Source of the DNA: Desulfobacteraceae bacterium
Lineage (GTDB): Bacteria; Desulfobacterota; Desulfobacteria; Desulfobacterales; Desulfosarcinaceae
Direction: 5' to 3'
Assembly (NCBI GenBank): GCA_027068085.1
Contig: JAMOUQ010000039.1
Location: 44,515-108,514, forward strand
Length of the DNA stretch: 64,000 bases
Shown piece after piece: positions 16,426 through 25,666 of this stretch. The notes below the pieces were generated by a model. The model worked only from the letters and a program-made list of their open reading frames with translations, was not told the origin of the DNA and did no database searches. The position numbers and the translations under genes are program-made. Within the stretch, counting starts at the first letter, position 1; each line of letters starts with the position of its first letter.

Positions 16426-17322
16426 TCAATAGCCGAATTTACGCAGCGCCCGGGTGTCCCTGCTCCAGTTTTTCTGAACGCGGACGAAAAGTTCGAGGTA
16501 GACTTTGCAGCCCAGCAGTCTTTCGATGGACAGCCGGGCCGCCCGGCCTATCTGGCGCAGTTTTTTACCGCCCCTGCCGATGATGATGCCTTTTTGGGAG
16601 TTGCGCTCCACGTGGAGCGTGGCATGGATGACAACCATGTTGTCACGGCCGTCCTCCTTGAAGGCATCGATTGTCACGGCAACTGCATATGGTAATTCCT
16701 GGCCGGTGAAGCGGATGGCCTTTTCCCTTATCAGCTCGGCCGCCAGGAATTTTTCAGGCATGTCTGTCAGGCTGTCGGGCGGATAGAAAGGCGGACCTTC
16801 GGGCAGGGCCTTTTCCATCTCCCGGATCAGGACGTCCACCTGCTCTCCGGTCTTGGCGCTGATGGGCACCTGGGCCAGGAACCGATAGGCGCGGGCCCAG
16901 CCGTCCATGGCCTCAAGCAGCTTCGGTTTCTTGATGAGGTCGATCTTGTTCAGCGCCAGGATGGCCCCGGTTTTCTGGCTGCGCAGCTTGGTGATCAGGA
17001 ACTGCTCGGCCTCCGGCCGGGCGGAGCTGGCATCGGCCACGAACAGGATCAGGTCGGCTTCGGCCAGGGTGGCCAGGGCCACGTCCACGATGCGCACGTT
17101 CAGGGGCTTGCTGGCCTTGTGAATTCCGGGTGTGTCGAGAAACACCATCTGGGAGTTGGGGTTGTGGGCAATGCCCAGGATCCGGTTGCGGGTGGTCTGG
17201 GGCTTTTTGGAGGTAATTGAAATCTTCTGGCCCAGGATCCGGTTCAGGAGCGTTGATTTGCCGGCGTTGGGGGGGCCCACGATGGCCACGAAACCGGACT
17301 TGAAACCGCTGGCTTCTTCCAT
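16426..17322 (-). CDS. era: GTPase Era
   Basis: Essential GTPase for 16S rRNA maturation and 30S assembly, 298 residues. G1 is GPPNAGKS, the switch I region carries PQTTR, G3 is DTPGIHK and G4 NKID. The C-terminal KH domain contains GIIIGRGGKKLRQIGRAAR and ends LRKFGY. ATG 17322 is preferred because GGAGG stands exactly 6 nt upstream. The overlapping ATG at 17328 sits right against that GGAGG. The start region overlaps or abuts the engB stop (17325), so the two GTPase genes are coupled. Confidence 0.96.
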   Translation of the reverse strand: MEEASGFKSGFVAIVGPPNAGKSTLLNRILGQKISITSKKPQTTRNRILGIAHNPNSQMVFLDTPGIHKASKPLNVRIVDVALATLAEADLILFVADASSARPEAEQFLITKLRSQKTGAILALNKIDLIKKPKLLEAMDGWARAYRFLAQVPISAKTGEQVDVLIREMEKALPEGPPFYPPDSLTDMPEKFLAAELIREKAIRFTGQELPYAVAVTIDAFKEDGRDNMVVIHATLHVERNSQKGIIIGRGGKKLRQIGRAARLSIERLLGCKVYLELFVRVQKNWSRDTRALRKFGY

Positions 17323-17324
17323 GG

Positions 17325-17909
17325 TCATCCTCCCAGCCAGCCTTCAATGACCGTCCACAGTTCTTCCTTGCCAAGGCCGGTCTTGGCTGAAAATACACAC
17401 AGGTTTCCGGGATCGGTTTCAAGGGCGGCGGCTATCTTGCGCAACTGGCTGCGGCGCTGATTTTTCGATAACTTGTCGGCCTTTGTCAGAACGATCTGGA
17501 AGGCCAGGTTGTGATATTTAAGCCAGGCGACAAGATCGTGATCGTTGCGCGTGGGCAGGTGGCGCATGTCCATCAGGGCCACCACCCCTTTGAGGTGCGG
17601 CCGCCGGAGCAGGTATTTTTCGATCATGGGCAGCCAGGTTTTCCGGACAGCCCTGGGCACCTTGGCATAACCGTAGCCGGGCAGATCGACCAGCATGAAG
17701 TCGCCGTTGATGGAAAAGAAGTTGATCAGCTGGGTCCGGCCGGGGCGGGAGCTGGTCTTGACCAGGTTGCGCCGGCCCAGCAGGGTGTTGATCAGGGAGG
17801 ACTTGCCCACGTTGGAGCGGCCGGCAAAGGCCACCTCCGGTCCCGGATGATCCGGCCACTGGGACGGCTTGGCAGCGCTGGTGACGAAATTGGCCGTTTT
17901 AATCTGCAT
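17325..17909 (-). CDS. engB: Ribosome biogenesis GTP-binding protein EngB (YihA/YsxC)
   Basis: Small TRAFAC GTPase for 50S assembly and cell division, 194 residues. G1 AGRSNVGKSSL, the segment SSRPGRTQLINFF, G3 DLPGYGYAKVP, G4 TKAD and G5 FSAKTG are all present. ATG 17909 is taken as start; TTG 17918 would add three residues. The gene start overlaps the end of the aminotransferase gene by 11 nt, and its stop overlaps the era start region. Confidence 0.95.
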   Translation of the reverse strand: MQIKTANFVTSAAKPSQWPDHPGPEVAFAGRSNVGKSSLINTLLGRRNLVKTSSRPGRTQLINFFSINGDFMLVDLPGYGYAKVPRAVRKTWLPMIEKYLLRRPHLKGVVALMDMRHLPTRNDHDLVAWLKYHNLAFQIVLTKADKLSKNQRRSQLRKIAAALETDPGNLCVFSAKTGLGKEELWTVIEGWLGG

Positions 17910-19053
17910 GTCGTTCAAGGTTCTTGAAATAGGCCTCCAGGCGGTCCATGCCTTCGGCGATGTTTTCCAGGGAGTTGGCGTAGGAAAAGCGCAGGTAGCC
18001 TTCTCCGTTGGCCCCGAAGTCGATACCGGGAGTTACTCCCACGCGGGCTTTTTCCAAGATGTCGAAGGCCAGCTTGTAGGAGTCGCCGGAGAATTTCTTG
18101 ACGTTGGCAAAGACGTAGAAGGCCCCGGTCGGTTCCACGGTGATGCCGAGGCCGATCTGCCGCAGCCGCTTGATCATGAAGCGCCGGCGCTCGTCGTAGA
18201 TGGCTTTCATCCGCTGGACGTCCCGGTCGGCACCGGTAAGGGCGGCAATGCCGGCCAGCTGGGAGACGGTGTTGGCCGAGATGAAGAAGTTCTGGTGAAT
18301 CTTCTGGATGGTGCGGATGTATTTTTTCGGAGCGATGAGGTATCCCAGCCGCAGGCCGGTCATGGCGAAAAGCTTGGAAAAGCCGTTGAGTACGAAGGCC
18401 TCGTCGGTGAATTCCAGGATCGAGTGTTCTTTTCCTTCGTAAACCAGCCCGTGGTAGATCTCGTCTGAAACCACATATGGCCCCAGCCCGGTGATGGCCT
18501 CTATCCGGTCGGCGTCCAGGAGGTTGCCGGTGGGATTGGACGGCGAGTTGATCAGGATGGCCCTGGTCTTGTTGCCGGTTTTGGCCTTGATGGCATCGGG
18601 CCGGTACTGAAATCCGTTTTCTTCGTAGACCGGAACGGTCACCGGCCGGGCGTCCAGAAACTTGATGAAGTTGGGATAGCAGGCATAGTGGGGATCTGAG
18701 ATGATCACCTCGTCGCCGGGATCCAGGATGGCGGCAAAGGCCATGAAGATGGCCGGCGAGCTGCCCGAGGTCACCACGATCCGGTCCGGATCCACCATCA
18801 CCTTGTAGCAGCGGTAATAATAGGCGGCGATGGCTTCCCGGAGCTGCAGCAGGCCCAGGCTGTGGGTGTAATGGGTATGGCCGTCGGCCAGGGCCTTGCA
18901 GGCCGCCTCGTTGACGCAGGCCGGGGTGTCGAAGTCGGGTTCGCCCACCTCCAGGTGAATGATGTTCACTCCCCGGGCTTCGAATTCGCATGCCTTTTCG
19001 AGCACGTCCATGACGATGAAAGAGGTGATGTCCTGGGTACGCTTTGCCGTCAT
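17899..19053 (-). CDS. Pyridoxal-phosphate aminotransferase, class I/II
   Basis: A 384-residue fold-type I aminotransferase of the aspartate aminotransferase superfamily. Landmarks are VGEPDFDTP (substrate arm), TSGSSPAIFMAF, INSPSNPTGNLL, SDEIYHGLVYEG and the PLP-lysine segment NGFSKLFAMTGLRLGYLIAP. It could be an aromatic or aspartate aminotransferase. Downstream of hisG and hisI, a HisC-like role in histidinol-phosphate formation is possible, but the sequence looks more like the AspC/PatA type. ATG 19053 has GAGGGG upstream; further in-frame sequence to 19518 overlaps hisG and has no similarity. Confidence 0.9.
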   Translation of the reverse strand: MTAKRTQDITSFIVMDVLEKACEFEARGVNIIHLEVGEPDFDTPACVNEAACKALADGHTHYTHSLGLLQLREAIAAYYYRCYKVMVDPDRIVVTSGSSPAIFMAFAAILDPGDEVIISDPHYACYPNFIKFLDARPVTVPVYEENGFQYRPDAIKAKTGNKTRAILINSPSNPTGNLLDADRIEAITGLGPYVVSDEIYHGLVYEGKEHSILEFTDEAFVLNGFSKLFAMTGLRLGYLIAPKKYIRTIQKIHQNFFISANTVSQLAGIAALTGADRDVQRMKAIYDERRRFMIKRLRQIGLGITVEPTGAFYVFANVKKFSGDSYKLAFDILEKARVGVTPGIDFGANGEGYLRFSYANSLENIAEGMDRLEAYFKNLERHAD

Positions 19054-19073
19054 AGAAAAAAATCCCCTCTGTT

Positions 19074-19949
19074 TCAGACCACCTTGTTCAAAGGATATTC
19101 GATTATACCCTCTGCTCCGGCCTTGAGCAGCTGCGGAATCAGGTCGCGCACCACGTTGGAGTCGACCACGCTTTCCACCGAGAACCATTCCGACTGGTAA
19201 AGGGATGCCACCGTCGGCGCGTTCAGGCTCGGAAGGAGGTCGACTATCTTGTCCAGGGCCTCCTTGGGAACGTTCATCTTCAGGCCCACCAGCTTTTCCC
19301 CGACCAGGGCGCCTTTCAGCAGCAGGGCTATCTGTTCTATCTTTTCCCGCTTTGCCCTGTCCTGCCAGGCCGCGTGGTTGGCAATCAGCTGGGTGTTGGT
19401 TTGCATCAGCTCGTGGATGATCCTCAGGCCGTGGGCCTTGATGGTGCTGCCGGTTTCGGTCACCTCCACCACGGCGTCGGCCAGCCCCGAGACCACCTTG
19501 GCCTCGGTGGCGCCCCATGAAAATTCGACTTTCACCTCGATGTTGCGCCGGCTGAAATAGCGCCTGGTGAACTCCACCAGTTCGGTGGCAATCTTCTTGC
19601 CGTTGAGATCTTCGAGTTTGCCGATGTCAGAATCGTACGGCACCGCCAGCACCCAGCGTGCCGGACGCGAACTGACCTTCGAGTATACCAGGTCGGTGAC
19701 CACGTGCACGTCGGACTGGTTTTCGGCAATCCAGTCCTTGCCGGTCAGGCCTGCATCCAGGGTTCCGGTTTCCACGTAGCGCGACATCTCCTGGGCCCGG
19801 CAGATGGCGCAGGAGATGGTTTCGTCATTGATTTCAGGAAAATAGCTGCGGCCGTTGACGTTGATGGTCCAGCCCGAGCGCTTGAACAGGGCGATGGTGG
19901 CATTTTGCAGGCTGCCTTTGGGAATACCGAGCTTGAGGATGGAGTTCAT
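19074..19949 (-). CDS. hisG: ATP phosphoribosyltransferase HisG (long form)
   Basis: First enzyme of histidine synthesis, 291 residues. The length with a C-terminal ACT-like regulatory domain (about residues 215-291) marks the long, feedback-inhibited form that needs no HisZ. Catalytic features include LGIPKGSLQ, the segment DAGLTGKDW, and [24 protein letters not shown], which covers the PRPP site. ATG 19949 has AAGGAGG 10 nt upstream. It overlaps the end of hisI by 4 nt. Confidence 0.96.
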   Translation of the reverse strand: MNSILKLGIPKGSLQNATIALFKRSGWTINVNGRSYFPEINDETISCAICRAQEMSRYVETGTLDAGLTGKDWIAENQSDVHVVTDLVYSKVSSRPARWVLAVPYDSDIGKLEDLNGKKIATELVEFTRRYFSRRNIEVKVEFSWGATEAKVVSGLADAVVEVTETGSTIKAHGLRIIHELMQTNTQLIANHAAWQDRAKREKIEQIALLLKGALVGEKLVGLKMNVPKEALDKIVDLLPSLNAPTVASLYQSEWFSVESVVDSNVVRDLIPQLLKAGAEGIIEYPLNKVV

Positions 19950-20323
19950 TGTTTGTAGACCTCCTTGGGATCGAAAACCGGTTTGTCCTTTATTATTATC
20001 CGGTCGTCTTCGACTATCTTGTGGAAACAACTGCGATGGCCGGTGTGGCAGGCGGCACCCCCCACCTGTTCTACCTTGAGAAGGACGGTGTCGTTGTCGC
20101 AATCGATGCGTATTTCTTTTACTATCTGGAGGTTGCCGGATGTCAGGCCCTTGGTCCACAGGGTGTTGCGGGTCCGGCTGTAATAGGTCGCCTTGCCCGT
20201 TGCCAGGGTTTTTTCCCAGGCCTGACGGTTCATGAAGGCCACCATCAGGACTTCGCCGCTTTCGGCATCCTGGGCCACAGCCGGCACCAGCCCGCCGAGT
20301 TTGTCAAAATCAAGTGCAAGCAT
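19946..20323 (-). CDS. hisI: Phosphoribosyl-AMP cyclohydrolase HisI
   Basis: Third step of histidine synthesis, opening the purine ring of PR-AMP, 125 residues. The zinc/magnesium region [28 protein letters not shown] holds the conserved DxDxD and C-x6-C residues; upstream is the [16 protein letters not shown] active-site segment. It lacks the HisE domain. ATG at 20323, AAAGGGAAG upstream. First gene of an eight-gene minus-strand run. Confidence 0.96.
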   Translation of the reverse strand: MLALDFDKLGGLVPAVAQDAESGEVLMVAFMNRQAWEKTLATGKATYYSRTRNTLWTKGLTSGNLQIVKEIRIDCDNDTVLLKVEQVGGAACHTGHRSCFHKIVEDDRIIIKDKPVFDPKEVYKQ

Positions 20324-20636
20324 CGTTTCTTCCCTTTTACTTTTAACGCCTTATAATACAGAAATGTTGTACCTGGTTTGAGCGTTTCAAATTGTGGATC
20401 AAACTTGAAGCTGTAACCAGAATTGACAATGGAGTCAAATGAATTTTGCCGGTATCCAAGACAGGATGCCGGCATCCCGAAAAGCTTTTTGATCGATGCC
20501 GGTTTTCATTCCCGCGGGGCTCAGGCGGCAAGGACCCGGTTTCCCGGCCTTGCTTCGGCAATTTATATCTGGTAGTTGCTGAAGGATCATTTTGGTCTGA
20601 CATCCCGCAACCGAAAAGCGGTGGGGAGGCATTTGC
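20324..20636. other. Divergent intergenic region hisI / mrcA
   Basis: 313 bp without a gene. It must hold promoters for the his-era run and for the PBP gene. A short dyad TTGAC-N6-GTCAA lies near 20424. I see no convincing -10 partner, riboswitch or repeat. Confidence 0.4.
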
Positions 20637-23039
20637 ATGGCACGACAGAAAACAACTTCCCAGATTCTTAAAAAGAGGGCCCGCAGGCGGCACGGCATCC
20701 TGGCCCGTATCGTCAAGTGGTCCCTCTGGATGGTTCTGGTCTTCATGCTGGTCGCAGTGGCCGCTACGGCGGGCCTGTTCATATACCTTGGCCGCGACCT
20801 GCCCCAGATAGGCTCGCTCAAAGATTACAATCCACCTGTCATAACATCGGTTTTTTCGGAAGACGGCCAGAAGATAGCCGAGTTTTTCGAAGAACGCCGG
20901 ATAGTCGTTCCCCTGGAAAACATACCCGAAAGGCTGAAGCAGGCCTTCATAGCCGCCGAAGACGCCCGTTTCTATCGCCACAAGGGCATCGACCTGCTGA
21001 GCATAATCCGGGCTTTTTTCAAGAATCTCGAGGCCGGCGCCATAGTACAGGGCGGCAGCACCATAACCCAGCAGGTGACCAAGTCGTTTTTCCTGTCTCC
21101 GGAGCGCAGCTACGAGCGCAAGATCAAGGAGGCCATCCTGGCCTACCGCCTGGACAAGACTTTCAGCAAGGACGAGATCCTGTATCTTTATCTCAACCAG
21201 ATCTACCTGGGCCACGGGGCATACGGGGTCGAGGCCGCCGCGGAAAACTACTTCGGCAAGACCGTCGACCAGCTCACCCTGGCCGAATGCGCCATGCTGG
21301 CCGGCCTGCCCCAGGCGCCGAGCCGCTACTCGCCCTTCCGTCATCCCGAGCGGGCCCGCCAGCGCCAGATCTACGTTCTCAACCGCATGGTGGAGGAAGG
21401 CTACATAACCAACCTGGAGGCCAGCGAGGCCATGAAGACCGAGCTCGATATCAAGCCCCGCCGCAATCTCTACCTGGAAAAGGTTCCGGTCTATACCGAG
21501 CATATCCGCCGCTACGTGGAAAAGAAATACGGCCGCAAGGCCCTGTATACCGAAGGCCTGCAAATTTACGCGGCGGTCAACCTGGAGATGCAGAAAATCG
21601 CCCGCCGCCAGGTTGAACTGGGCCTGGAGGCTCTTGACCGCCGGCAGGGTTACCGGGGACCCCTGGAGCACCTGGAAGTCGAGCAGATAGAACCCTTTGC
21701 CCTCCGGCTGGAAAAGGAGCTGAAAGAAAAGCCGCCGGCAGAAGGTGACATCGTCAAGGCAGTTGTTATCGACGTTGACGACAAGGCCGGGAAAGTTGTG
21801 GTCCGCATGGGAAACACGCGGGGGGTGATCAGGCTGGCCGGCATGCGGTGGGCCCGCAAACCGGATCCCGAGGTCGGCTACTGGGAAGTCAAGGTGAAAA
21901 AGCCCAGCCAGGTCCTGAGCAGGGGCGATGTGATCCAGGTGCGGATAACAAAGATAAACCGGGACGACAAGCCCTGGAGCGTGGAGCTGTATCAGACGCC
22001 CGAAGTCCAGGCGGCCCTGCTCTGCCTGGAGGCCGGAACCGGCCTGGTCAAGGTGATGATCGGCGGCCGTGATTTCAGTTCCAGCCAGTTCAACCGTGCC
22101 ATCCAGTCCCGCCGCCAGCCCGGCTCGGCCTTCAAGCCCATAATCTACGCTGCCGCTCTGGACAAGGGCTATACGCCGGCCACGGTGATCATCGATTCTC
22201 CCATCGTGCTGGAGGACAAGGACCATGATTTTACGTGGAAGCCGCGTAACTACGGTAAAAAGTTCTATGGCCCGACCCTTCTGCGCGAAGCCCTGGCCAA
22301 GTCGCGCAACGTGGTGACCATCAAGATCCTGCAGGACATAGGCATAGACTACGTCATCGATTATGCCCGTAAACTCGGCATCGAGTCGGAGATAAACCGC
22401 GATCTTTCCATCGCCCTGGGCTCCTCCGGGGTAAGCCTGCTGGAGATCGTCAAGGCCTACTCGGTTTTCGCCAACGGGGGCTACCTCATCGAGCCGGTCT
22501 TCGTCACCAAGATCCTGGACCGCAACGGCGAGATCCTGGAAGAGATGAGCCCGGTCCGCAAAAAGGTCATCGAGGCCAGCACGGCTTACATCATGACCAG
22601 TCTCCTGGAAGGGGTGGTAAAACACGGAACGGGCCGCCGGGTAAGGGCCCTGGGCCGGCCGGTGGCCGGAAAGACCGGCACCACCAACAACCTCCACGAC
22701 GCCTGGTTCGTCGGCTATACACCCCGTTATATCACCGGTGTATGGGTCGGGTTCGACCAGGAACGTTCCCTGGGCAAGGGTGAGACCGGCTCCCGGGCCG
22801 CCAGCCCGATCTTCCTCGGTTTCATGAAGGAGATTCTCAAGAACGAGCCGGTCCGGGTCTTCCAGGTACCCGACGGCGTGGTCTTTGCCAAGATCGATGC
22901 CGAAACCGGCCTGCTGCCCATACCGGAGTCGAAAAAGACCATTTTCGAATGTTTCAAGGAAGGAACCGTGCCCACCGAGCACACCAAGAAGCCGGGAGCC
23001 ATAACCGAGCCGGAACAGTTCTTCAAGCTGGACATGTAG
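20637..23039 (+). CDS. mrcA: Penicillin-binding protein 1A (bifunctional transglycosylase/transpeptidase)
   Basis: Class A PBP of 800 residues, anchored by one N-terminal membrane helix (about 25-50) and otherwise periplasmic. The glycosyltransferase domain shows EDARFYRHKGID, GGSTITQQ and LYLNQIYLGHGAYGVEAAA. The transpeptidase domain has the serine motif SAFK in RQPGSAFKP, the SRN motif and KTGTTNN. Between them lies an OB-like insertion (about 340-440) as in PBP1a. GGGGAGG lies about 10 nt before the ATG. Monocistronic, divergent from hisI. Confidence 0.95.
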   Translation: MARQKTTSQILKKRARRRHGILARIVKWSLWMVLVFMLVAVAATAGLFIYLGRDLPQIGSLKDYNPPVITSVFSEDGQKIAEFFEERRIVVPLENIPERLKQAFIAAEDARFYRHKGIDLLSIIRAFFKNLEAGAIVQGGSTITQQVTKSFFLSPERSYERKIKEAILAYRLDKTFSKDEILYLYLNQIYLGHGAYGVEAAAENYFGKTVDQLTLAECAMLAGLPQAPSRYSPFRHPERARQRQIYVLNRMVEEGYITNLEASEAMKTELDIKPRRNLYLEKVPVYTEHIRRYVEKKYGRKALYTEGLQIYAAVNLEMQKIARRQVELGLEALDRRQGYRGPLEHLEVEQIEPFALRLEKELKEKPPAEGDIVKAVVIDVDDKAGKVVVRMGNTRGVIRLAGMRWARKPDPEVGYWEVKVKKPSQVLSRGDVIQVRITKINRDDKPWSVELYQTPEVQAALLCLEAGTGLVKVMIGGRDFSSSQFNRAIQSRRQPGSAFKPIIYAAALDKGYTPATVIIDSPIVLEDKDHDFTWKPRNYGKKFYGPTLLREALAKSRNVVTIKILQDIGIDYVIDYARKLGIESEINRDLSIALGSSGVSLLEIVKAYSVFANGGYLIEPVFVTKILDRNGEILEEMSPVRKKVIEASTAYIMTSLLEGVVKHGTGRRVRALGRPVAGKTGTTNNLHDAWFVGYTPRYITGVWVGFDQERSLGKGETGSRAASPIFLGFMKEILKNEPVRVFQVPDGVVFAKIDAETGLLPIPESKKTIFECFKEGTVPTEHTKKPGAITEPEQFFKLDM

Positions 23040-23400
23040 GTGCCGGCATCATGCTTGTCGTCACCCATATCGGCACACCTTGCGTGCGTTAAAGAAACCA
23101 AACCGCCGCGGGCACCGCGAAGACCGGTTTTACTTTCTCAAATATCTTCCCGCCGCCGGCTCCAATGCGCCGTCCGGCTTTGCGGCGCCGTATCCTAACA
23201 GGCCTTGACAGCCCTATCTGATTCTGTCATTTTTTTAATCTGGCAAATTGATTGAGTACGGTTCAGCAGATTGGTCTTTTGCAGCCGTGTTACTTTTCCC
23301 GCAGGGTGCATCTGTAATTGTATCCGGACGGTCACATTTAACATGGAATTGTCAGGCGGATAATTTTTTTCCAAACACCCAAGCGTCAGGAGGGAATATC
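23040..23400. other. Intergenic region before livK
   Basis: 361 bp with no supportable gene. TGACAG (23206-23211) and CTGTCA (23224-23229) form a dyad followed by seven T, a possible terminator for the PBP gene. The same TTGACA could instead be a -35 element, but its -10 partner is weak. Confidence 0.4.
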
Positions 23401-24597
23401 ATGAAAAAGGCCACAGTTATTTTTTGTATCGTTTTTGCCATCACATTGGGTCTCAGCGGCGCTGTAATGGCCAAGGGATCGGTCAAGGTGGGCATCGTCC
23501 TTCCCACCACGGGTTCTCTGGCAAAGTTCGGCGAGATCGAAAGAGATGCCTTCCTCATGGCTCAGGAGGAGATAAACGCGGCCGGAGGAATAAACGGATT
23601 GAAGCTTGAACTGTTGATCGAGGATACCACCGGCCGCCCGGAAGTCGGCCGCTCTGTGGTCGAAAAACTGATCACCAAGGATAAGGTGGTGATGATCGGC
23701 GGCGGTTACAGCAGTTCGGTAACCTATGCCACCGCCGGGGTGTGCCAGCAGAACAACATGCCTTTTCTGGTCAATACCGGTTCGGCCGACAAGATCACAA
23801 CTTCCGGCTGGACCTGGATCTACCGGCTCAACCCGCCGGTATCCAAGTATGCCAGCGCAGTCGAATCCCTCCTGACCCAGGTTATCAAACCCAAGACGGT
23901 TGCCATCCTGCATGAAAACTCGCTGTTCGGCACCAAGGGTGCCAAAAAGTTCGACAAGACCTGTAAAAAGCTCGGCTTCAAGGTGGTCCTCAAAGAAGGC
24001 TACGAGCACGGTGGCATAGACTTCAAGCCGGTGCTGACCCGGGTCAAGCAGAAAAACCCGGATATCGTTTACATGATTTCTTACATCATGGATGCTTCCC
24101 TGCTGATGAAACAGGCCAAGGAGCTCAAGCTCACGCCCAAGATGTTCATCGGCGGGGCTGCCGGATTCACCATGCCGGAGTTCAAGGAAAACGCCGGCGT
24201 GGCCTCCAATTACGTGATTTCCGCCACCCTCTGGCACCAGGTTCTGCCCTTTCCCGGCGCCATGGAATTCTACAAGAAATTCAAGGCCCGTTTCAACAAA
24301 TCGGTCGATTACCACGGGGCCGAGGCCTACGCTGCCTGTTACGTGATCGCAGACGTGCTCAAGCGGGCCAAGTCCTTCAAGAACACCGATATCAAGGCGG
24401 CCCTGGATGCCACCGACATGATGACCGTTTTCGGTCCGGTGAAGTTCACCACCTGGGGCAAGATGAAAAACCAGAACAAGGCTGCCACTTACGTGGTTCA
24501 GTGGATAGACGGCAAGCTCGAGCTGGTCTGGCCCAAGGAACATGCCACCAAGCAGTTTCAGTATCCCATCGACTGGCTGAAGGTGTGGGGTTACTAA
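23401..24597 (+). CDS. livK: Branched-chain amino acid type ABC substrate-binding protein
   Basis: Periplasmic type I binding protein, 398 residues, with signal peptide MKKATVIFCIVFAITLGLSGAVMA. It shows the Leu/Ile/Val-binding family pattern: VKVGIVLPTTGSLAKFGEIERDAFLMAQEEINAAGGINGLKL-type start, VVMIGGGYSSSVTYA, and a late AYAACYVIADVLKRA. Substrates of this family range from branched amino acids to amides, urea and aromatic acids, so specificity is open. AGGAGG precedes ATG 23401; the in-frame sequence from 23248 has no ribosome site. A strong hairpin follows the gene. Confidence 0.94.
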   Translation: MKKATVIFCIVFAITLGLSGAVMAKGSVKVGIVLPTTGSLAKFGEIERDAFLMAQEEINAAGGINGLKLELLIEDTTGRPEVGRSVVEKLITKDKVVMIGGGYSSSVTYATAGVCQQNNMPFLVNTGSADKITTSGWTWIYRLNPPVSKYASAVESLLTQVIKPKTVAILHENSLFGTKGAKKFDKTCKKLGFKVVLKEGYEHGGIDFKPVLTRVKQKNPDIVYMISYIMDASLLMKQAKELKLTPKMFIGGAAGFTMPEFKENAGVASNYVISATLWHQVLPFPGAMEFYKKFKARFNKSVDYHGAEAYAACYVIADVLKRAKSFKNTDIKAALDATDMMTVFGPVKFTTWGKMKNQNKAATYVVQWIDGKLELVWPKEHATKQFQYPIDWLKVWGY

Positions 24598-24703
24598 GGA
24601 GCCAAGCGGGTCCTGGCGGGCTTTTTGGCCCGTCAGGCCGCAACCAGGGGCTCGTCGACAGCCAGCGCGAACTTGAAATAGGTTCAAAGCGGGAAACCCG
24701 AAT

Positions 24704-24737
24704 CTTTACGGAACCAAACGGTTTTGGTTCCGTAAAG
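24704..24737 (+). repeat. Perfect 15-bp stem-loop between livK and livH
   Basis: CTTTACGGAACCAAA (24704-24718) pairs perfectly with TTTGGTTCCGTAAAG (24723-24737) around CGGT. No long T-run follows, so RNA 3'-end protection or partial termination after livK is likely. Confidence 0.85.
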
Positions 24738-24756
24738 AGTTTCTGAAAGGACTGTC

Positions 24757-25632
24757 ATGGATGTTTTTATCCAAACCATAGTCTCAGGGATCCTCATCGG
24801 CGGGATTTACAGCATGATCGGAATCGGCATGACGCTGATCATGGGGGTCATGGGGATAATCAACCTGGCCCATGGACAGCTGATGATGGTGGCCATGTAT
24901 ATTACCTTTGTAATGGCCCATTTTTTCCACGTCGATCCCTATCTCTCCCTACTGGTGGCCATGCCGGCCCTTTTTCTGCTCGGAGCTTTCATTCAGAAGA
25001 CTTTGCTAAATCCGCTGATCAAGGTAGAATCGATTCTGCCGGAGAACCAGGTTCTCATGACCGTGGGCATCGGAATGGTGCTGACCGAGATCGCACGCTT
25101 CATTTTTTCCTCGGATTACAAGACGGTCAAGACCTCTTACAGTTCCTCGGCCATCTTCATTGGTAAAATTTCGTTCAATGTTCCCATGTGCATCGCCTTC
25201 GGCTTTGCTCTTTTTTTCACCGCCCTGCTGTTCTGGTTCCTGCTGAAAACAGATCTTGGCCGATCCATCCGGGCCACCGCCCAGGACAGCGAGGCGGCAA
25301 CCCTGATGGGAATCAACAGCAGCCGGATAACGGTCATAACCTTCGGGATCGGTTCGGCCCTGGTGGCTGCCGCCGGCGTACTGTTGATGCCGATTTTTTA
25401 CCTTTTCCCGGACATCGGAGGGGCATTCACCCTCAAGGCTTTCGTGATCACCATCCTGGGAGGACTCGGTTCCACGGTGGGTGCCATCGTCGGCGGCATA
25501 GTCCTGGGAGTGGCCGAATCACTGGGCGCAACCTATATCGGAATGGGTTACAAGGAAATGGTCGGTTTCGTCATCTTTGTCCTGGTGCTGATATTCCTGC
25601 CCGGAGGCCTGAAGCGCCTGACAAAGATATGA
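24757..25632 (+). CDS. livH: Branched-chain amino acid type ABC permease LivH
   Basis: Inner-membrane permease, 291 residues, about eight membrane segments, with the opening segment ISGILIGGIYSMIGIGMTLIMGVMGIINLAHG typical of LivH and the coupling region TDLGRSIRATAQDSEAATLMGIN. ATG 24757 has AAAGG upstream. Pairs with LivM. Confidence 0.95.
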   Translation: MDVFIQTIVSGILIGGIYSMIGIGMTLIMGVMGIINLAHGQLMMVAMYITFVMAHFFHVDPYLSLLVAMPALFLLGAFIQKTLLNPLIKVESILPENQVLMTVGIGMVLTEIARFIFSSDYKTVKTSYSSSAIFIGKISFNVPMCIAFGFALFFTALLFWFLLKTDLGRSIRATAQDSEAATLMGINSSRITVITFGIGSALVAAAGVLLMPIFYLFPDIGGAFTLKAFVITILGGLGSTVGAIVGGIVLGVAESLGATYIGMGYKEMVGFVIFVLVLIFLPGGLKRLTKI

Positions 25633-25666
25633 CGCTGGCGGTATCAAGCTTACCTGAGAGGCTACT

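Noticed and set aside
19054..19518. N-terminal extension of the aminotransferase frame
   Set aside because: It overlaps hisG in another frame and lacks similarity; ATG 19053 starts the conserved domain.
20343..22982. Very long open frame on the minus strand (879 codons) covering most of the PBP1A gene
   Set aside because: It lies wholly antisense to a gene with complete catalytic motifs; the open frame is a by-product of GC-rich codons.
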